Assembly: GCA_020639115.1 (NCBI GenBank)
Contig: JACKHG010000002.1
Coordinates: 496,001-560,000, forward strand
Direction: 5' to 3'
DNA length: 64,000 bases
Source: Phycisphaerales bacterium
Lineage (GTDB): Bacteria > Planctomycetota > Phycisphaerae > UBA1845
Below the pieces are notes generated by a model. The model searched no databases. It had not been told where the DNA came from and was given only the letters and a program-made list of their open reading frames with translations. Positions 34,350 through 42,747 of this stretch are shown here, one piece after another. How positions within the stretch are numbered: position 1 is the stretch's first letter; every line of letters begins with the position of its first letter. The position numbers and the translations under genes are program-made.

Positions 34350-35390
34350 TCATGCCGCAGCCTGCCTGAACGTCAACGGTTCGCTGTTTCGGTGGCGCAG
34401 GTAGCTCCAAACCTCTGCCATCAGTTCCTCCATGGAGCTGCAGCGGTGGTTGCGCGTGACTTCCGCGTGCAAGTCCTGCCAGACGCGCTCGATTCGATTG
34501 TCGTTCGGACTGTACGGCGGCAGGAAGTGCAGCGTGATCCGACGCGCGAAGTTCGCCAGCGCCAGCCTGGTGAACTGGCTATGGTGGATGCGGTAGTTGT
34601 CCAGGATGACATGGATGCGTCGGGCACGCGGGTACGCCTCGACCAGCGCCCGCAGCAACGCAACGAAGAGCGCACTGGTCTTCGCGGTCCCTTCCACACA
34701 CGTCAGCCGACCGCTGGCCGCATCCAAGGCGCCTGCAAGGTAGCGCTTCTGGTTCTGCCCCGGCGTGAGCACTTCTTTCTGCTGACCGCGATTCATCCAG
34801 TCGAGCCCAATCTTGGGATTCAAGTGAACGTCCACCTCGTCCGCGAAGACCACCACCTCGCCGCGTGCCGGCTGTGCCGCCAGTGTCCGCAACTCCCGCA
34901 ATCTCCGCTGCTTTTTCGCCTTCGGCCAGGGGCAGCGCACCGTCGGACGGGGCCGGCCGCGGCGGGCGCCGATCTGCTTGAGCGCTCGACTCATCGTCCC
35001 CACGTGAATGCGCACGCCGGTCAGTTCTTTCATCACCGCCACCAGCAATTCGCGCGTCCAGGTCGGTCGGGCATAGCCGTAGTCGCTCGGCTGGTTTTGC
35101 ACGACCTCGTAGAGTCGATCAAGGTAATCCCTGTCCAGCTTGAGCTTGCCGTTGTCCTCACGCCGATCCGCCAGACCCAGCACCCCATCACGCCGGAAGC
35201 GGCTCACCACCCGCACGACCCACGAGCGCGAACAGCCCACGGCGTCCGCGATCGTCCGCAGCCCACGTCCCTTGCCCGCATGTAGGACAATCTGGCAGCG
35301 CTGAGCTACACCTGCGTCACGCGTTTCCCGTCGCATCCGTCGAACTTGCACCTTGACACGACCACCGATCGAGAGCACCATCCTGGCCAT
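34350..35390 (-). CDS. IS630-family DDE transposase
   Basis: 346 aa. N-terminal helix-turn-helix regions (GRGLRTIADAVGCSRSWVVRVVSRF) are followed by the DDE catalytic core: first Asp in VVVFADEVDVHLNP, second in IHVILDNYRIH, and the acidic third residue in LPPYSPNDNRIERVWQDLH. The start at 35390 (MARMVL) is preceded by GGAGG at 5-nt spacing; a longer frame within the IS is less likely. It appears intact, so the insertion may be recent and the element still active. Confidence 0.93.
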   Translation of the reverse strand: MARMVLSIGGRVKVQVRRMRRETRDAGVAQRCQIVLHAGKGRGLRTIADAVGCSRSWVVRVVSRFRRDGVLGLADRREDNGKLKLDRDYLDRLYEVVQNQPSDYGYARPTWTRELLVAVMKELTGVRIHVGTMSRALKQIGARRGRPRPTVRCPWPKAKKQRRLRELRTLAAQPARGEVVVFADEVDVHLNPKIGLDWMNRGQQKEVLTPGQNQKRYLAGALDAASGRLTCVEGTAKTSALFVALLRALVEAYPRARRIHVILDNYRIHHSQFTRLALANFARRITLHFLPPYSPNDNRIERVWQDLHAEVTRNHRCSSMEELMAEVWSYLRHRNSEPLTFRQAAA

Positions 35391-35498
35391 AGGGACCTCC
35401 ATGTCCTTGATTGAGATTTCACACCTCAACGATATGGAGCGTCCCTTACTTTTTGTCAATCACGAACTCTTGCAAATCAGGCACTTACGAAGGCGCGC

Positions 35499-35515
35499 AA
35501 TCGCGCACGGTCATT
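35499..35515. repeat. IS630 right terminal inverted repeat
   Basis: Reverse complement of the left end over 17 bp, followed by the TA target copy at 35516-35517. Confidence 0.93.
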
Positions 35516-36141
35516 TAGAGATCACGATGTACCTTGCAGCGGTATTGAAGGGCGCATTCTGGTTCAATCGCGTCCATGATGTCGTCACGGGCCAGGATCC
35601 CGCGACCATTCCGTTTCAGAAGATGAAGAAGATCATAGCTAACCATAGCCGAGATCTAGCGTCGGAGGTTCGGAAGTACGTCTACGGTGAGTTGAGTGGC
35701 TTAACGGCCACAGAAACGGAGGAGATTGAGCGCCTGATTCAGGCCATGCATATGCATGTTCATCGTGCTGAATCGAGCTTAACCACCGATGTGCTGCAGA
35801 TGGTTCGGAAGAAGGCAATGCCGAGAGTGGAGCCGCGTCTAGACTTGGAGCGAGCGTCAATATTCTGTACGCCAGCTGTTTTGGTTGCATGGACTCACAT
35901 TCGCGTACTACCTTACCTGTCCGTACCAGGAAAGTACTCGCCAGTCTGGTGTCGCCGTTTTGAATCGCTAGAAAGTGCATTTCATTACTACATCGACGCA
36001 TGGGAGAAGCCGTCAAAGGAGGCATTTCTACGATTGCTGGCAACAGGCTTTTCCTTCGACGATCATGTCGCGTCGGAACAGGTATTACGCACGACCAGAT
36101 TGGATCCATCGGTTGAGCGGGCCCTGGGCGGAGATGCTTGA
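35516..36141 (+). pseudogene. 3' part of the IS-split unknown gene
   Basis: Read after the IS as (C)TA GAG ATC ..., this continues the 5' part in frame for 207 codons to TGA at 36139-36141. The joined protein would be 316 aa. It shows helical segments such as ITMYLAAVLKGAFWFNRVHD and WTHIRVLPYLSVPGKYSP, but nothing I recognise. The stop lies 44 bp before the rtcA start. This fragment may still be translated from an internal start. Confidence 0.85.
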
Positions 36142-36185
36142 AGAGGAGTCTTGTACAAACAGGGCCACTAGGAATTACGTTCGGC

Positions 36186-37202
36186 ATGATCAACATCGAC
36201 GGTTCATTTGGAGAAGGCGGTGGGCAGATCGTGCGGTCGGCGCTAGCGCTGTCGATGGTGACGGGCCAGCCGTTCACGATCGAGAAGATCCGCGCGCGGC
36301 GGAGCAAGCCGGGTTTGATGCGGCAGCACCTTACGGCGGTCCAGGCGGCTGCGGAGGTCTGCGGGGCGGAGGTTTCCGGCGATGCGATCGGCTCGACGGC
36401 GCTGACGTTCACGCCGGGGACGGTGCGCGGCGGAGAGTACGCGTTCAGCATCGGGACAGCCGGGAGCACGACGCTCGTGCTGCAGACCGTGCTGCTGCCG
36501 CTCGTGCTCGCGCCGGAGCCCAGCCACGTCGTGCTCGAGGGCGGTACGCACAACCCGTTCGCTCCGCCGTTCGAGTTCCTCGCGCGGGCGTACCTGCCGC
36601 TGCTGCGGCGCATGGGGGCGGACGTGCGCGCCCAACTCCTTCAGCCGGGGTTCTACCCCGCGGGCGGCGGGCGAATCGAGGTGGACATCGCGCCGGTGGC
36701 GGGGCTCGCCGCGATCGATCTGCTCGAACGCGGCGCGGCGGTGGCGCGGACGGCACAGGCGTGCGTGGCCAACCTGGCGCGGAGCATCGCGGAGCGGGAG
36801 ATTCGCGTGATCCGGCGGCAGCTCGCGTGGCCGGCTGAGCACGGGGAGATCGAGGAAATCACCGGTGCGCACGGCCCGGGCAACGTCGTGACGATCACCG
36901 TCGAACACGAGCACGTGACCGAGGTGTTCACCGGGTTCGGCGAACGGCAAAGGGCGGCTGAGGCGGTCGCGGACGCAGCCGCCCGGGAGTGTCGGGCGTA
37001 CCTTAAGGCGACGGCGCCGGTCGGCGAGCATCTGACCGACCAGTTGATGCTGCCGCTGGCGCTGGCGGGCGGGGGCAGTTTTCGTTCGACGGGTCTGACG
37101 CCGCACGCGCACACGCATATCGAGCTGATCCGCAAGTTCCTCGACGTGCCGATCGAGACGCAGCGTGAGGCGACGGGCGAGGTGGTCGTGCGCTTCGGGT
37201 GA
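36186..37202 (+). CDS. rtcA: RtcA, RNA 3'-terminal phosphate cyclase
   Basis: 338 aa, the standard length. RtcA uses ATP to convert RNA 3'-phosphate ends to 2',3'-cyclic phosphates, complementing RtcB. It opens with the family signature INIDGSFGEGGGQIVRSAL and has RRSKPGLMRQHLT, GTHNPFAPPFEFL and EHLTDQLMLPLALAGGGSF. The adenylylated His is about H307 in TPHAHTHIELI. The start at 36186 gives the normal N-terminus; an upstream in-frame ATG at 36138 overlaps the broken gene. Expression from the far promoter may now be weakened by the IS. Confidence 0.95.
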   Translation: MINIDGSFGEGGGQIVRSALALSMVTGQPFTIEKIRARRSKPGLMRQHLTAVQAAAEVCGAEVSGDAIGSTALTFTPGTVRGGEYAFSIGTAGSTTLVLQTVLLPLVLAPEPSHVVLEGGTHNPFAPPFEFLARAYLPLLRRMGADVRAQLLQPGFYPAGGGRIEVDIAPVAGLAAIDLLERGAAVARTAQACVANLARSIAEREIRVIRRQLAWPAEHGEIEEITGAHGPGNVVTITVEHEHVTEVFTGFGERQRAAEAVADAAARECRAYLKATAPVGEHLTDQLMLPLALAGGGSFRSTGLTPHAHTHIELIRKFLDVPIETQREATGEVVVRFG

Positions 37203-37270
37203 GGCGACGCGGCTCCGCAGGAGCGGGTTAAGACAGCCCAGGGTACGCGTTCGATGTTCGAATTGAAAAA

Positions 37271-37332
37271 GCCCTGAAAGGGCGCTCTGAACGGGCGTTG
37301 TTTGAACGCCGCTTAGAACGCCCCTTCAGGGC
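37271..37332. terminator. Bidirectional terminator-like hairpin between rtcA and the symporter
   Basis: GCCCTGAAAGGGCG pairs with CGCCCCTTCAGGGC with one mismatch, and an inner hairpin (GGGCGTT/AACGCC) lies between them. AAAAA precedes it, which gives a T-run on the minus strand. The two flanking genes converge here. Confidence 0.6.
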
Positions 37333-37414
37333 CAGCGCCGAAGGACCGCCATCAACTCTCGGAGGTCGCGTGCACGAACTCGCGGAGGTCACTCGGCGAA
37401 ACCGCCGGCATCGC

Positions 37415-39478
37415 CTACCAGAAGATCACGTAGAGCGCGACCGTGAGCACGCACACCAGGATGCCGGCGTACATCGAGCCGCGCGACTGGGTGATGTCCA
37501 TCTCCGGATTCACGGGCAGCTCGACCGGCTTCTTCATCGGCGAAATCAGCGTCAGAATCGCGAGCACCGCGAGCACGATACCGAAGCACAGGCCCATGCG
37601 GTCGAGGAACGACAGCTTGAACGCCCAGGTGAGTACGCCGGGCGCGTGGCTGCCAAAGATGCTGCCGCCGAACTTGAAGAAGCCGTACAGCGCCGGGTTG
37701 AGCAGCAGGCCGACGGTGCCGACGTAGCGCGGGGCGCGGTGCACGAGCACGCCGAAGAGGAAGATCGCCAGGATGCCCGGGGAGATGAAGCCCTGGAATT
37801 CCTGGATGAACGTGAAGATCCCGCCGAACTTCGGATGCCCCAGGAACGGCGCGATGATCATCGCCACGAGCACGAAGAGAACCACGAAGACGCGGCCCAC
37901 CGTGACGAGCTCGTACTGCGAAGCGTCCTTGCGCAGCTTGCGGTAGACGTCCATCGTCGCGATCGTCGAGGCCGAGTTGAGCATCGACGCGAGCGAACTC
38001 ACCACCGCGCCGAAGATCGCCACCAGCACGAAGCCCTTGATGCCGTAGCCCGTCGGCAGCAACCGGCGGATCAGCGTGGGGAACGCGTTGTCATAATCGT
38101 GTACCGTCAGCTCCTCGGTGTGCACTTCCTTCAGCGCGGAGCTGGCGAGAACCTCCTTGTTGAGCGCGGCCAAGGCTTCCGGACTGGCGTCTTCCGGCAC
38201 GTCCGCGGTGGTGCCGGCGAGCTTCGCGTTGTACGCGATGATCCGGGCGCTGTCTGCGGGGTGGATCGCGGTGAAGTCCTTGTCGAACTTGTAGGCCGGC
38301 GGGGAGCCCTCGCCACCCTTCGCGAGATTCTCCTGCACCTGGGCGAGGATCTGCGTGTTGCGCTCGATCTGCTCGGGCTTCATCCCGTCGGAGAGCGCGT
38401 CGTAGAGCTGCGGCGAGTACTCGGAGATCACGCGGGCGTTGCGGTTGACCGCGTCCTGCATCAGGTCGCCGTTGAACAGGTTGAACGCGAGAATGCCGGG
38501 GATAACCACGATGAAGGGGATGACCAGCTTGAGGAACGCCGCGAGCATGATGCCCTTCTGGCCCTCGGCGAGGCTCTTCGAGCCGAGCGTACGCTGCGTG
38601 ATGTACTGGTTGAGGCCCCAGTAGAAGATGTTGGGAATCCACAGGCCGAGGACCAGGGCCGTCCAGGGCAGTTCGGGGTCGTTGGCGGGCCGTACCATGT
38701 GCAGCTTGCCCTCCGGTAGCGGCCCTCCGTTGAGCGCCCAGAAGCGCGACCACGCCCCGCTGTTTTGAATCTGGTCGACGGTCACGTTGTGGTTCGAAGC
38801 GGTGGCCACGAGCGAGGCGGCGTCTGCGTGCCCGAAGGCCTGCATGGCGTAGTAGGCCAGCACGCAGCCACCGAGGATCAGGCCCGAGCCCCAGAGCAGG
38901 TCGGTCCAGGCACACGCCTTCAGGCCGCCCGTGAACACGTAACCGGCGGCCACGATGCCGATGATCCAGCACCCGAACGTGATGTTGCCGAAGTCGAGCG
39001 GCCCGAGCGTCGTGCCCTGGAAATTTCCGGTGATGACCTTCGCACCGGAGAAGATGACCGACGCGGTCGGCACACCCACCAGGATGATCAGGGTCACGAT
39101 CGCCATGACGGTGCGGGCGAAGGTGTTGTAGCGGTACTCGAGGAACTCGGGGATGGTGTAGATGCCGGACTTGAGGAACTTGGGCAAAAAGAGGAAGGCG
39201 ACGAGCACCAGCGTGACCGCAGCCATCCACTCGTAGCTCGCGATGGCCATGCCCAACCAGTCCGCGGCCTTGCCGCTCATGCCCACGAACTGCTCGGTCG
39301 AGATGTTCGCCGCGATGAGCGAGAAGCCGATCAGCCACCAGGTGAGGCCGCGGCCCGCGAGAAAGTAATCCTGGGCGCCCTTCTCGCCGTGCGTCTTTTC
39401 GCCGCGCACCGCGTAGAGACCGATGCCGATGACGAAGACCGCGAGCACGATAAATACAAGAATGTCCAAGCCGCCCAT
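37415..39478 (-). CDS. Sodium:solute symporter (SSS family, SglT-like)
   Basis: 687 aa with about 14 predicted membrane helices. It opens GGLDILVFIVLAVFVIGIGL, then DYFLAGRGLTWWLIGFSLIAANISTEQFVGMSG, which is typical of the sugar/solute branch of the family. IPEFLEYRYN is another family signature. A hydrophilic insert of about 120 residues lies near 350-470. The likely substrate is a sugar or related organic solute driven by Na+. AAGGA precedes the start. The C-terminus ends in a membrane helix. Confidence 0.9.
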   Translation of the reverse strand: MGGLDILVFIVLAVFVIGIGLYAVRGEKTHGEKGAQDYFLAGRGLTWWLIGFSLIAANISTEQFVGMSGKAADWLGMAIASYEWMAAVTLVLVAFLFLPKFLKSGIYTIPEFLEYRYNTFARTVMAIVTLIILVGVPTASVIFSGAKVITGNFQGTTLGPLDFGNITFGCWIIGIVAAGYVFTGGLKACAWTDLLWGSGLILGGCVLAYYAMQAFGHADAASLVATASNHNVTVDQIQNSGAWSRFWALNGGPLPEGKLHMVRPANDPELPWTALVLGLWIPNIFYWGLNQYITQRTLGSKSLAEGQKGIMLAAFLKLVIPFIVVIPGILAFNLFNGDLMQDAVNRNARVISEYSPQLYDALSDGMKPEQIERNTQILAQVQENLAKGGEGSPPAYKFDKDFTAIHPADSARIIAYNAKLAGTTADVPEDASPEALAALNKEVLASSALKEVHTEELTVHDYDNAFPTLIRRLLPTGYGIKGFVLVAIFGAVVSSLASMLNSASTIATMDVYRKLRKDASQYELVTVGRVFVVLFVLVAMIIAPFLGHPKFGGIFTFIQEFQGFISPGILAIFLFGVLVHRAPRYVGTVGLLLNPALYGFFKFGGSIFGSHAPGVLTWAFKLSFLDRMGLCFGIVLAVLAILTLISPMKKPVELPVNPEMDITQSRGSMYAGILVCVLTVALYVIFW

Positions 39479-39841
39479 AGGTAGGTCCTTTCCGCGAGAT
39501 CCTGCTTGCTACCCGCGCGTACCGCGCACCGCATCCCTGACCGCAGCCCTGAAGGCGAGGATTATGCCACAAGGCGAGCGGTCTGGCACGTGTTTGCGCG
39601 GGGAAATGAACGGCGCGCGCCGGTGCAGGTCGCCCGCGGGGAGCGGTCGACCTGCGCCAGCACTGCAACTGTTTCAGGTGGATTAGGATAGAGCAAGCTC
39701 TATTCATGTGCAGCGGGCGTGCCCCGATTTACTTCGAGCACGGACCCGCACTTTGACGATCCAGGTGGATTGGGGACGCGCTAGTCCGCTAATCTGGCGG
39801 ACCCGGGTGAAGCAGGGCGGGTTCGCGAGTGCCGCCGCGTT
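39479..39841. other. Intergenic region, no gene seen
   Basis: 363 bp between the symporter start and the methionine sulfoxide reductase stop, both genes on the minus strand. It holds a small palindrome, ATAGAGCAAGCTCTAT (39688-39703). No coding frame or RNA gene is convincing. Confidence 0.4.
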
Positions 39842-40909
39842 TCACCAGGGGTTCTTCACGTGGCACGCCCGGCCGGTCTTGTCGATGTAGTCCTGGTGGT
39901 AGTCCTCTGCGGGCCAGAACTTCCTGGCGGCCTCGACCTGCGTGACGATCCGGCGGCCGTTGTAGCGGTTGTCGCGCGTCAGCTCCTGGATGTACGCCTC
40001 GGCCTCCTGCTTCTGCTCGTCCGACGTGTACCAGATGCCCGAGCGGTACTGCTTGCCGATATCCGGGCCCTGGCGGTCGAGCTGCGTCGGATCGTGCATG
40101 GTGAAGAACGCCTCGAGCAGGCGTTTGTACGTGATCTTCGCCGGATCGAAGACGACCTTCACCGTCTCTGCGTGGCCGGTCGTGTCGGTGCAGACGTCCT
40201 TGTAGGTGGGGTTCGCGACGTCGCCCTGCATGTAGCCGCTGACCGCGTCGATCACCCCGGGCCCCTCCTGGAAGTAGTGCTCGATGCCCCAGAAGCATCC
40301 GCCCGCGAAGTACGCTGTTTCCGTGTGCACCGGTTGACTCTCCTGGGGCAGCTCGGACCCCTTTTCGTAGAACTTGAGTGCGGCTGAGTTCAGGCAGAAG
40401 CGTTCATGCGTCGGCGGCGGGCCGTCGTCGAACACGTGGCCGAGGTGGGCGCCGCAGCGCGCGCAGTTGATCTCGACGCGCACCATGCCCAGCGACTTGT
40501 CCGCCTTGCGGACGACGTGCTCCGGGTCGAAGGGGCGCCAGAAGCTCGGCCAGCCCGTGCCCGAGTCGAACTTGTGATCGCTCGCAAACAGCGGCAGGCC
40601 GCACACCACGCACGCGTAGACACCTTGCTTGTGGTTGTCCAGCAGGTTGCCGCAGAAGGCCCGCTCGGTGCCCGCACCCTGCGTGACGCGGTACGCCTCC
40701 GGATCGAGCTTGGCGGCGAGCTTCTTCACTTCGTCCGCCGGCAGCGGCGTGATGTCGTACCCCGATTGGGAATAATGCCGTTTCATCGATCCGGTGCGTT
40801 CCGTTTGGGTTGACCCGGTGTCCTTCGCCTCAGCCGGTCCGCAACCGGCCACTCCCAGCAGCAGCATCGCGGCTGCCAACCACCCCGTTTCACTGCGTTT
40901 CCTGCACAT
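39842..40909 (-). CDS. MsrB-MsrA fusion lipoprotein, methionine sulfoxide reductase
   Basis: 355 aa. The lipobox LLLGVAGC suggests a membrane-anchored periplasmic protein. Residues about 45-185 are MsrB: zinc-site pairs CVVCG and CARCG, GTGWPSFW, and the catalytic Cys in RFCLNSAAL. Residues about 195-355 are MsrA with the catalytic Cys in GGCFWG. It would repair both R and S methionine sulfoxides in exported proteins using reductant delivered from the cytoplasm. The MsrB-then-MsrA order is one of the two known fusion orders. Confidence 0.93.
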   Translation of the reverse strand: MCRKRSETGWLAAAMLLLGVAGCGPAEAKDTGSTQTERTGSMKRHYSQSGYDITPLPADEVKKLAAKLDPEAYRVTQGAGTERAFCGNLLDNHKQGVYACVVCGLPLFASDHKFDSGTGWPSFWRPFDPEHVVRKADKSLGMVRVEINCARCGAHLGHVFDDGPPPTHERFCLNSAALKFYEKGSELPQESQPVHTETAYFAGGCFWGIEHYFQEGPGVIDAVSGYMQGDVANPTYKDVCTDTTGHAETVKVVFDPAKITYKRLLEAFFTMHDPTQLDRQGPDIGKQYRSGIWYTSDEQKQEAEAYIQELTRDNRYNGRRIVTQVEAARKFWPAEDYHQDYIDKTGRACHVKNPW

Positions 40910-41029
40910 GTCTCTGCCTTCCCGCCCGGCGGTTATCGATCTTGTAAGGCGATTGTATACGGGCGCGGTGGATCGCCCACCCGGGCCCTGTCGGTTTGCG
41001 TCAGAAGCCGTTGGGGTCCGAGCGCGGAT

Positions 41030-42073
41030 TCAGTAGATGCCGAGGTCGGGGACCTTTTCGGGCGTCGCCCGCGGCCCGGGCGCGGCGACGCCGGGCTGAT
41101 AGCCGAGATCGGCGAGCGCCTGCGGCAGGTCGGCGGCCTCCGCGCGGTCGCGTTCGGGCAGGTTGGGAATGAGGATGGTCTCGTCGAGGCGGGACATCCA
41201 GACGCGGTTGTCCGCGTCGACGCGCACCTGGTGGCGCAGCCCGAGCGGGTAGTAGCGCAGGATGCGGTCGGGCTGGCCGCCGAACTCCATGCACAGGCCG
41301 AAGAGGCTGTTGCCGTAGCCGGCGAGATGCACGGCGTTGGGAAACCAGTCATGCTGGGCGCGGGCGAGCATGTCGGCTTCGACGCGCATGCCGCCGTAGT
41401 GGACGCCGCGGATGCGTTGGCGCTGGGCCGCGGACATGGCCTCCGCGAGCCGGGCGAGCAGCACCGGCGTCGTGAAGATCACGTCGATGGGCTCGGCGGC
41501 GACGATCGCAAGCGCCTGGTCCACGAGGTGCTGGAGGTAGCGCAGGCGCCCGGTGCTTTCGGGCGTGAGCCTGCGGAACCAGCGCGGGTCGAAGTCGATC
41601 GCGAAGGGCTGGGGGCTGCCGAGGGCCTGGGCGCACGCCGCCGCCGCCTGGCCGATGATGTGCGGCCCGCTCGGTCCGGCCCAGAGCCAGTTGCCGCCGC
41701 GCGGGAAATGGGCGATTTCGGCAGCCGTGACGAACGGTGCGACGAACGCGGCGTGAAACTCGGCGCGGGTGAACAGCGTGCGTTTGGGCTGCCCGGTCGC
41801 GCCGCCGGTCTCGGCGCGGATCGCGCCCGCGAGATGGCTGTGGCGGCTCGCGGGTACGAAGTCGAGCACGCTGCGCGTGCGCAGGGCGTCCTCGTCCATC
41901 GGGCCGAGCGCGGCCAGCGCGTCGAACGAGGTGAGTTGTGCGCGCGCGTCGATGTTCAGCGCTTGGGCTTTCTCGATCCAGTACGCTGCTCCGTCGCGCG
42001 GATCGAAGTGGATGGCCACGATCCGCCGGACGTAGGCGTCCAGATCGGCGCTGGCGGCTATTGCTGTAGCCAT
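41030..42073 (-). CDS. AMP-dependent acyl/aryl ligase-like protein (PaaK/F390 synthetase type)
   Basis: 347 aa. A P-loop-like ETGGATGQPKRTLFTRAEF is typical of adenylate-forming enzymes, and later segments (IDVIFTTPVLLARLAEAM, VHYGGMRVEADML, NAVHLAGYGNSLFG) follow the phenylacetate-CoA ligase / coenzyme F390 synthetase pattern. It is shorter than usual, with a reduced C-terminal subdomain. It overlaps the preceding hydrolase gene by 16 bp and forms an operon with a thioester reductase, so it probably activates a carboxylic acid in a small biosynthetic route. The substrate is unknown. Confidence 0.7.
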   Translation of the reverse strand: MATAIAASADLDAYVRRIVAIHFDPRDGAAYWIEKAQALNIDARAQLTSFDALAALGPMDEDALRTRSVLDFVPASRHSHLAGAIRAETGGATGQPKRTLFTRAEFHAAFVAPFVTAAEIAHFPRGGNWLWAGPSGPHIIGQAAAACAQALGSPQPFAIDFDPRWFRRLTPESTGRLRYLQHLVDQALAIVAAEPIDVIFTTPVLLARLAEAMSAAQRQRIRGVHYGGMRVEADMLARAQHDWFPNAVHLAGYGNSLFGLCMEFGGQPDRILRYYPLGLRHQVRVDADNRVWMSRLDETILIPNLPERDRAEAADLPQALADLGYQPGVAAPGPRATPEKVPDLGIY

Positions 42074-42747
42074 GCGAAGATCTCGCCGACCAGCCGGTCT
42101 TCAGCGCCGAGGTAGAAGTGCTCCGCGGCGGGAAACACCACCAGGCGCTTCGGGCCGCGACACTGTCCAAACCAGTCGCGGGTGAGTTCGAGCGGAGTCG
42201 CAAAGTCATTGTCGGCCGTGATCAGCAGCTTGGGCAGCGCGATCTGCAGCAGGCGGTCGTGCGCGTGGCGCGCGAGCGTCGGACCGATCAACACGAGGTG
42301 CGTCGGAGCGCACGCATCCGCCAGCGCCTCCAGCAACGACGTGCCGAACGAGTAGCCGATCAGCACGGTCGGCAGGGCGACCGCCGAGTGAAGGTACTGC
42401 AACGCCGCCTGGGCGTCGCCGAGACGCTGCGGATCGTCCGGCGCGTGCCCCGTGCGCCAGAACGCGTCCATGCCGTCCGTCGTGGGGCCGGGACCGCCAT
42501 AGGCGAAACGCAAGGTCGCCAGCCCGTGCTCCGCGAGGCCGCGGGCCACGGCGCGGACGACGTTGTTGTCGAGCCGCCCGCCCATCAGCGGGTGCGGCCC
42601 GACCACCAGGGCCGCCCGCCGCGCCGGCACCGCCAGCGGGTAGGCCAGCACGCCGGCCAGTTCGCCCGACGGTGCGGCGATCGCCACCGATTCCTCCAGG
42701 ATGTCGAGGCGCTCAGGCGTCAGCGCGCTGCTGGCATTGGCGATCAA
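42058..42747 (-). CDS. Alpha/beta hydrolase
   Basis: 229 aa. The nucleophile elbow is GYSFGTS. The acidic residue is probably in ITADNDFATP and the catalytic His in FPAAEHFYLG. ALVVGPHPLMGGRLDNNVV places it near small CocE/dienelactone-type hydrolases. It overlaps both neighbours (35 bp upstream, 16 bp downstream), so translation is coupled. It may be a thioesterase or esterase for the same pathway. Confidence 0.85.
   Translation of the reverse strand: MIANASSALTPERLDILEESVAIAAPSGELAGVLAYPLAVPARRAALVVGPHPLMGGRLDNNVVRAVARGLAEHGLATLRFAYGGPGPTTDGMDAFWRTGHAPDDPQRLGDAQAALQYLHSAVALPTVLIGYSFGTSLLEALADACAPTHLVLIGPTLARHAHDRLLQIALPKLLITADNDFATPLELTRDWFGQCRGPKRLVVFPAAEHFYLGAEDRLVGEIFAWLQQ

Larger units (their letters stand above)
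34313..35515 (-). mobile_element. IS630-family insertion sequence
   Basis: 1203 bp, flanked by a TA dinucleotide on each side (34311-34312 and 35516-35517), the target duplication typical of IS630/Tc1-mariner elements. The terminal inverted repeats match over 17 bp (AATGACCGTGCGCGATT). One intact transposase gene lies on the minus strand. Deleting the element with one TA restores the host frame. Confidence 0.95.
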
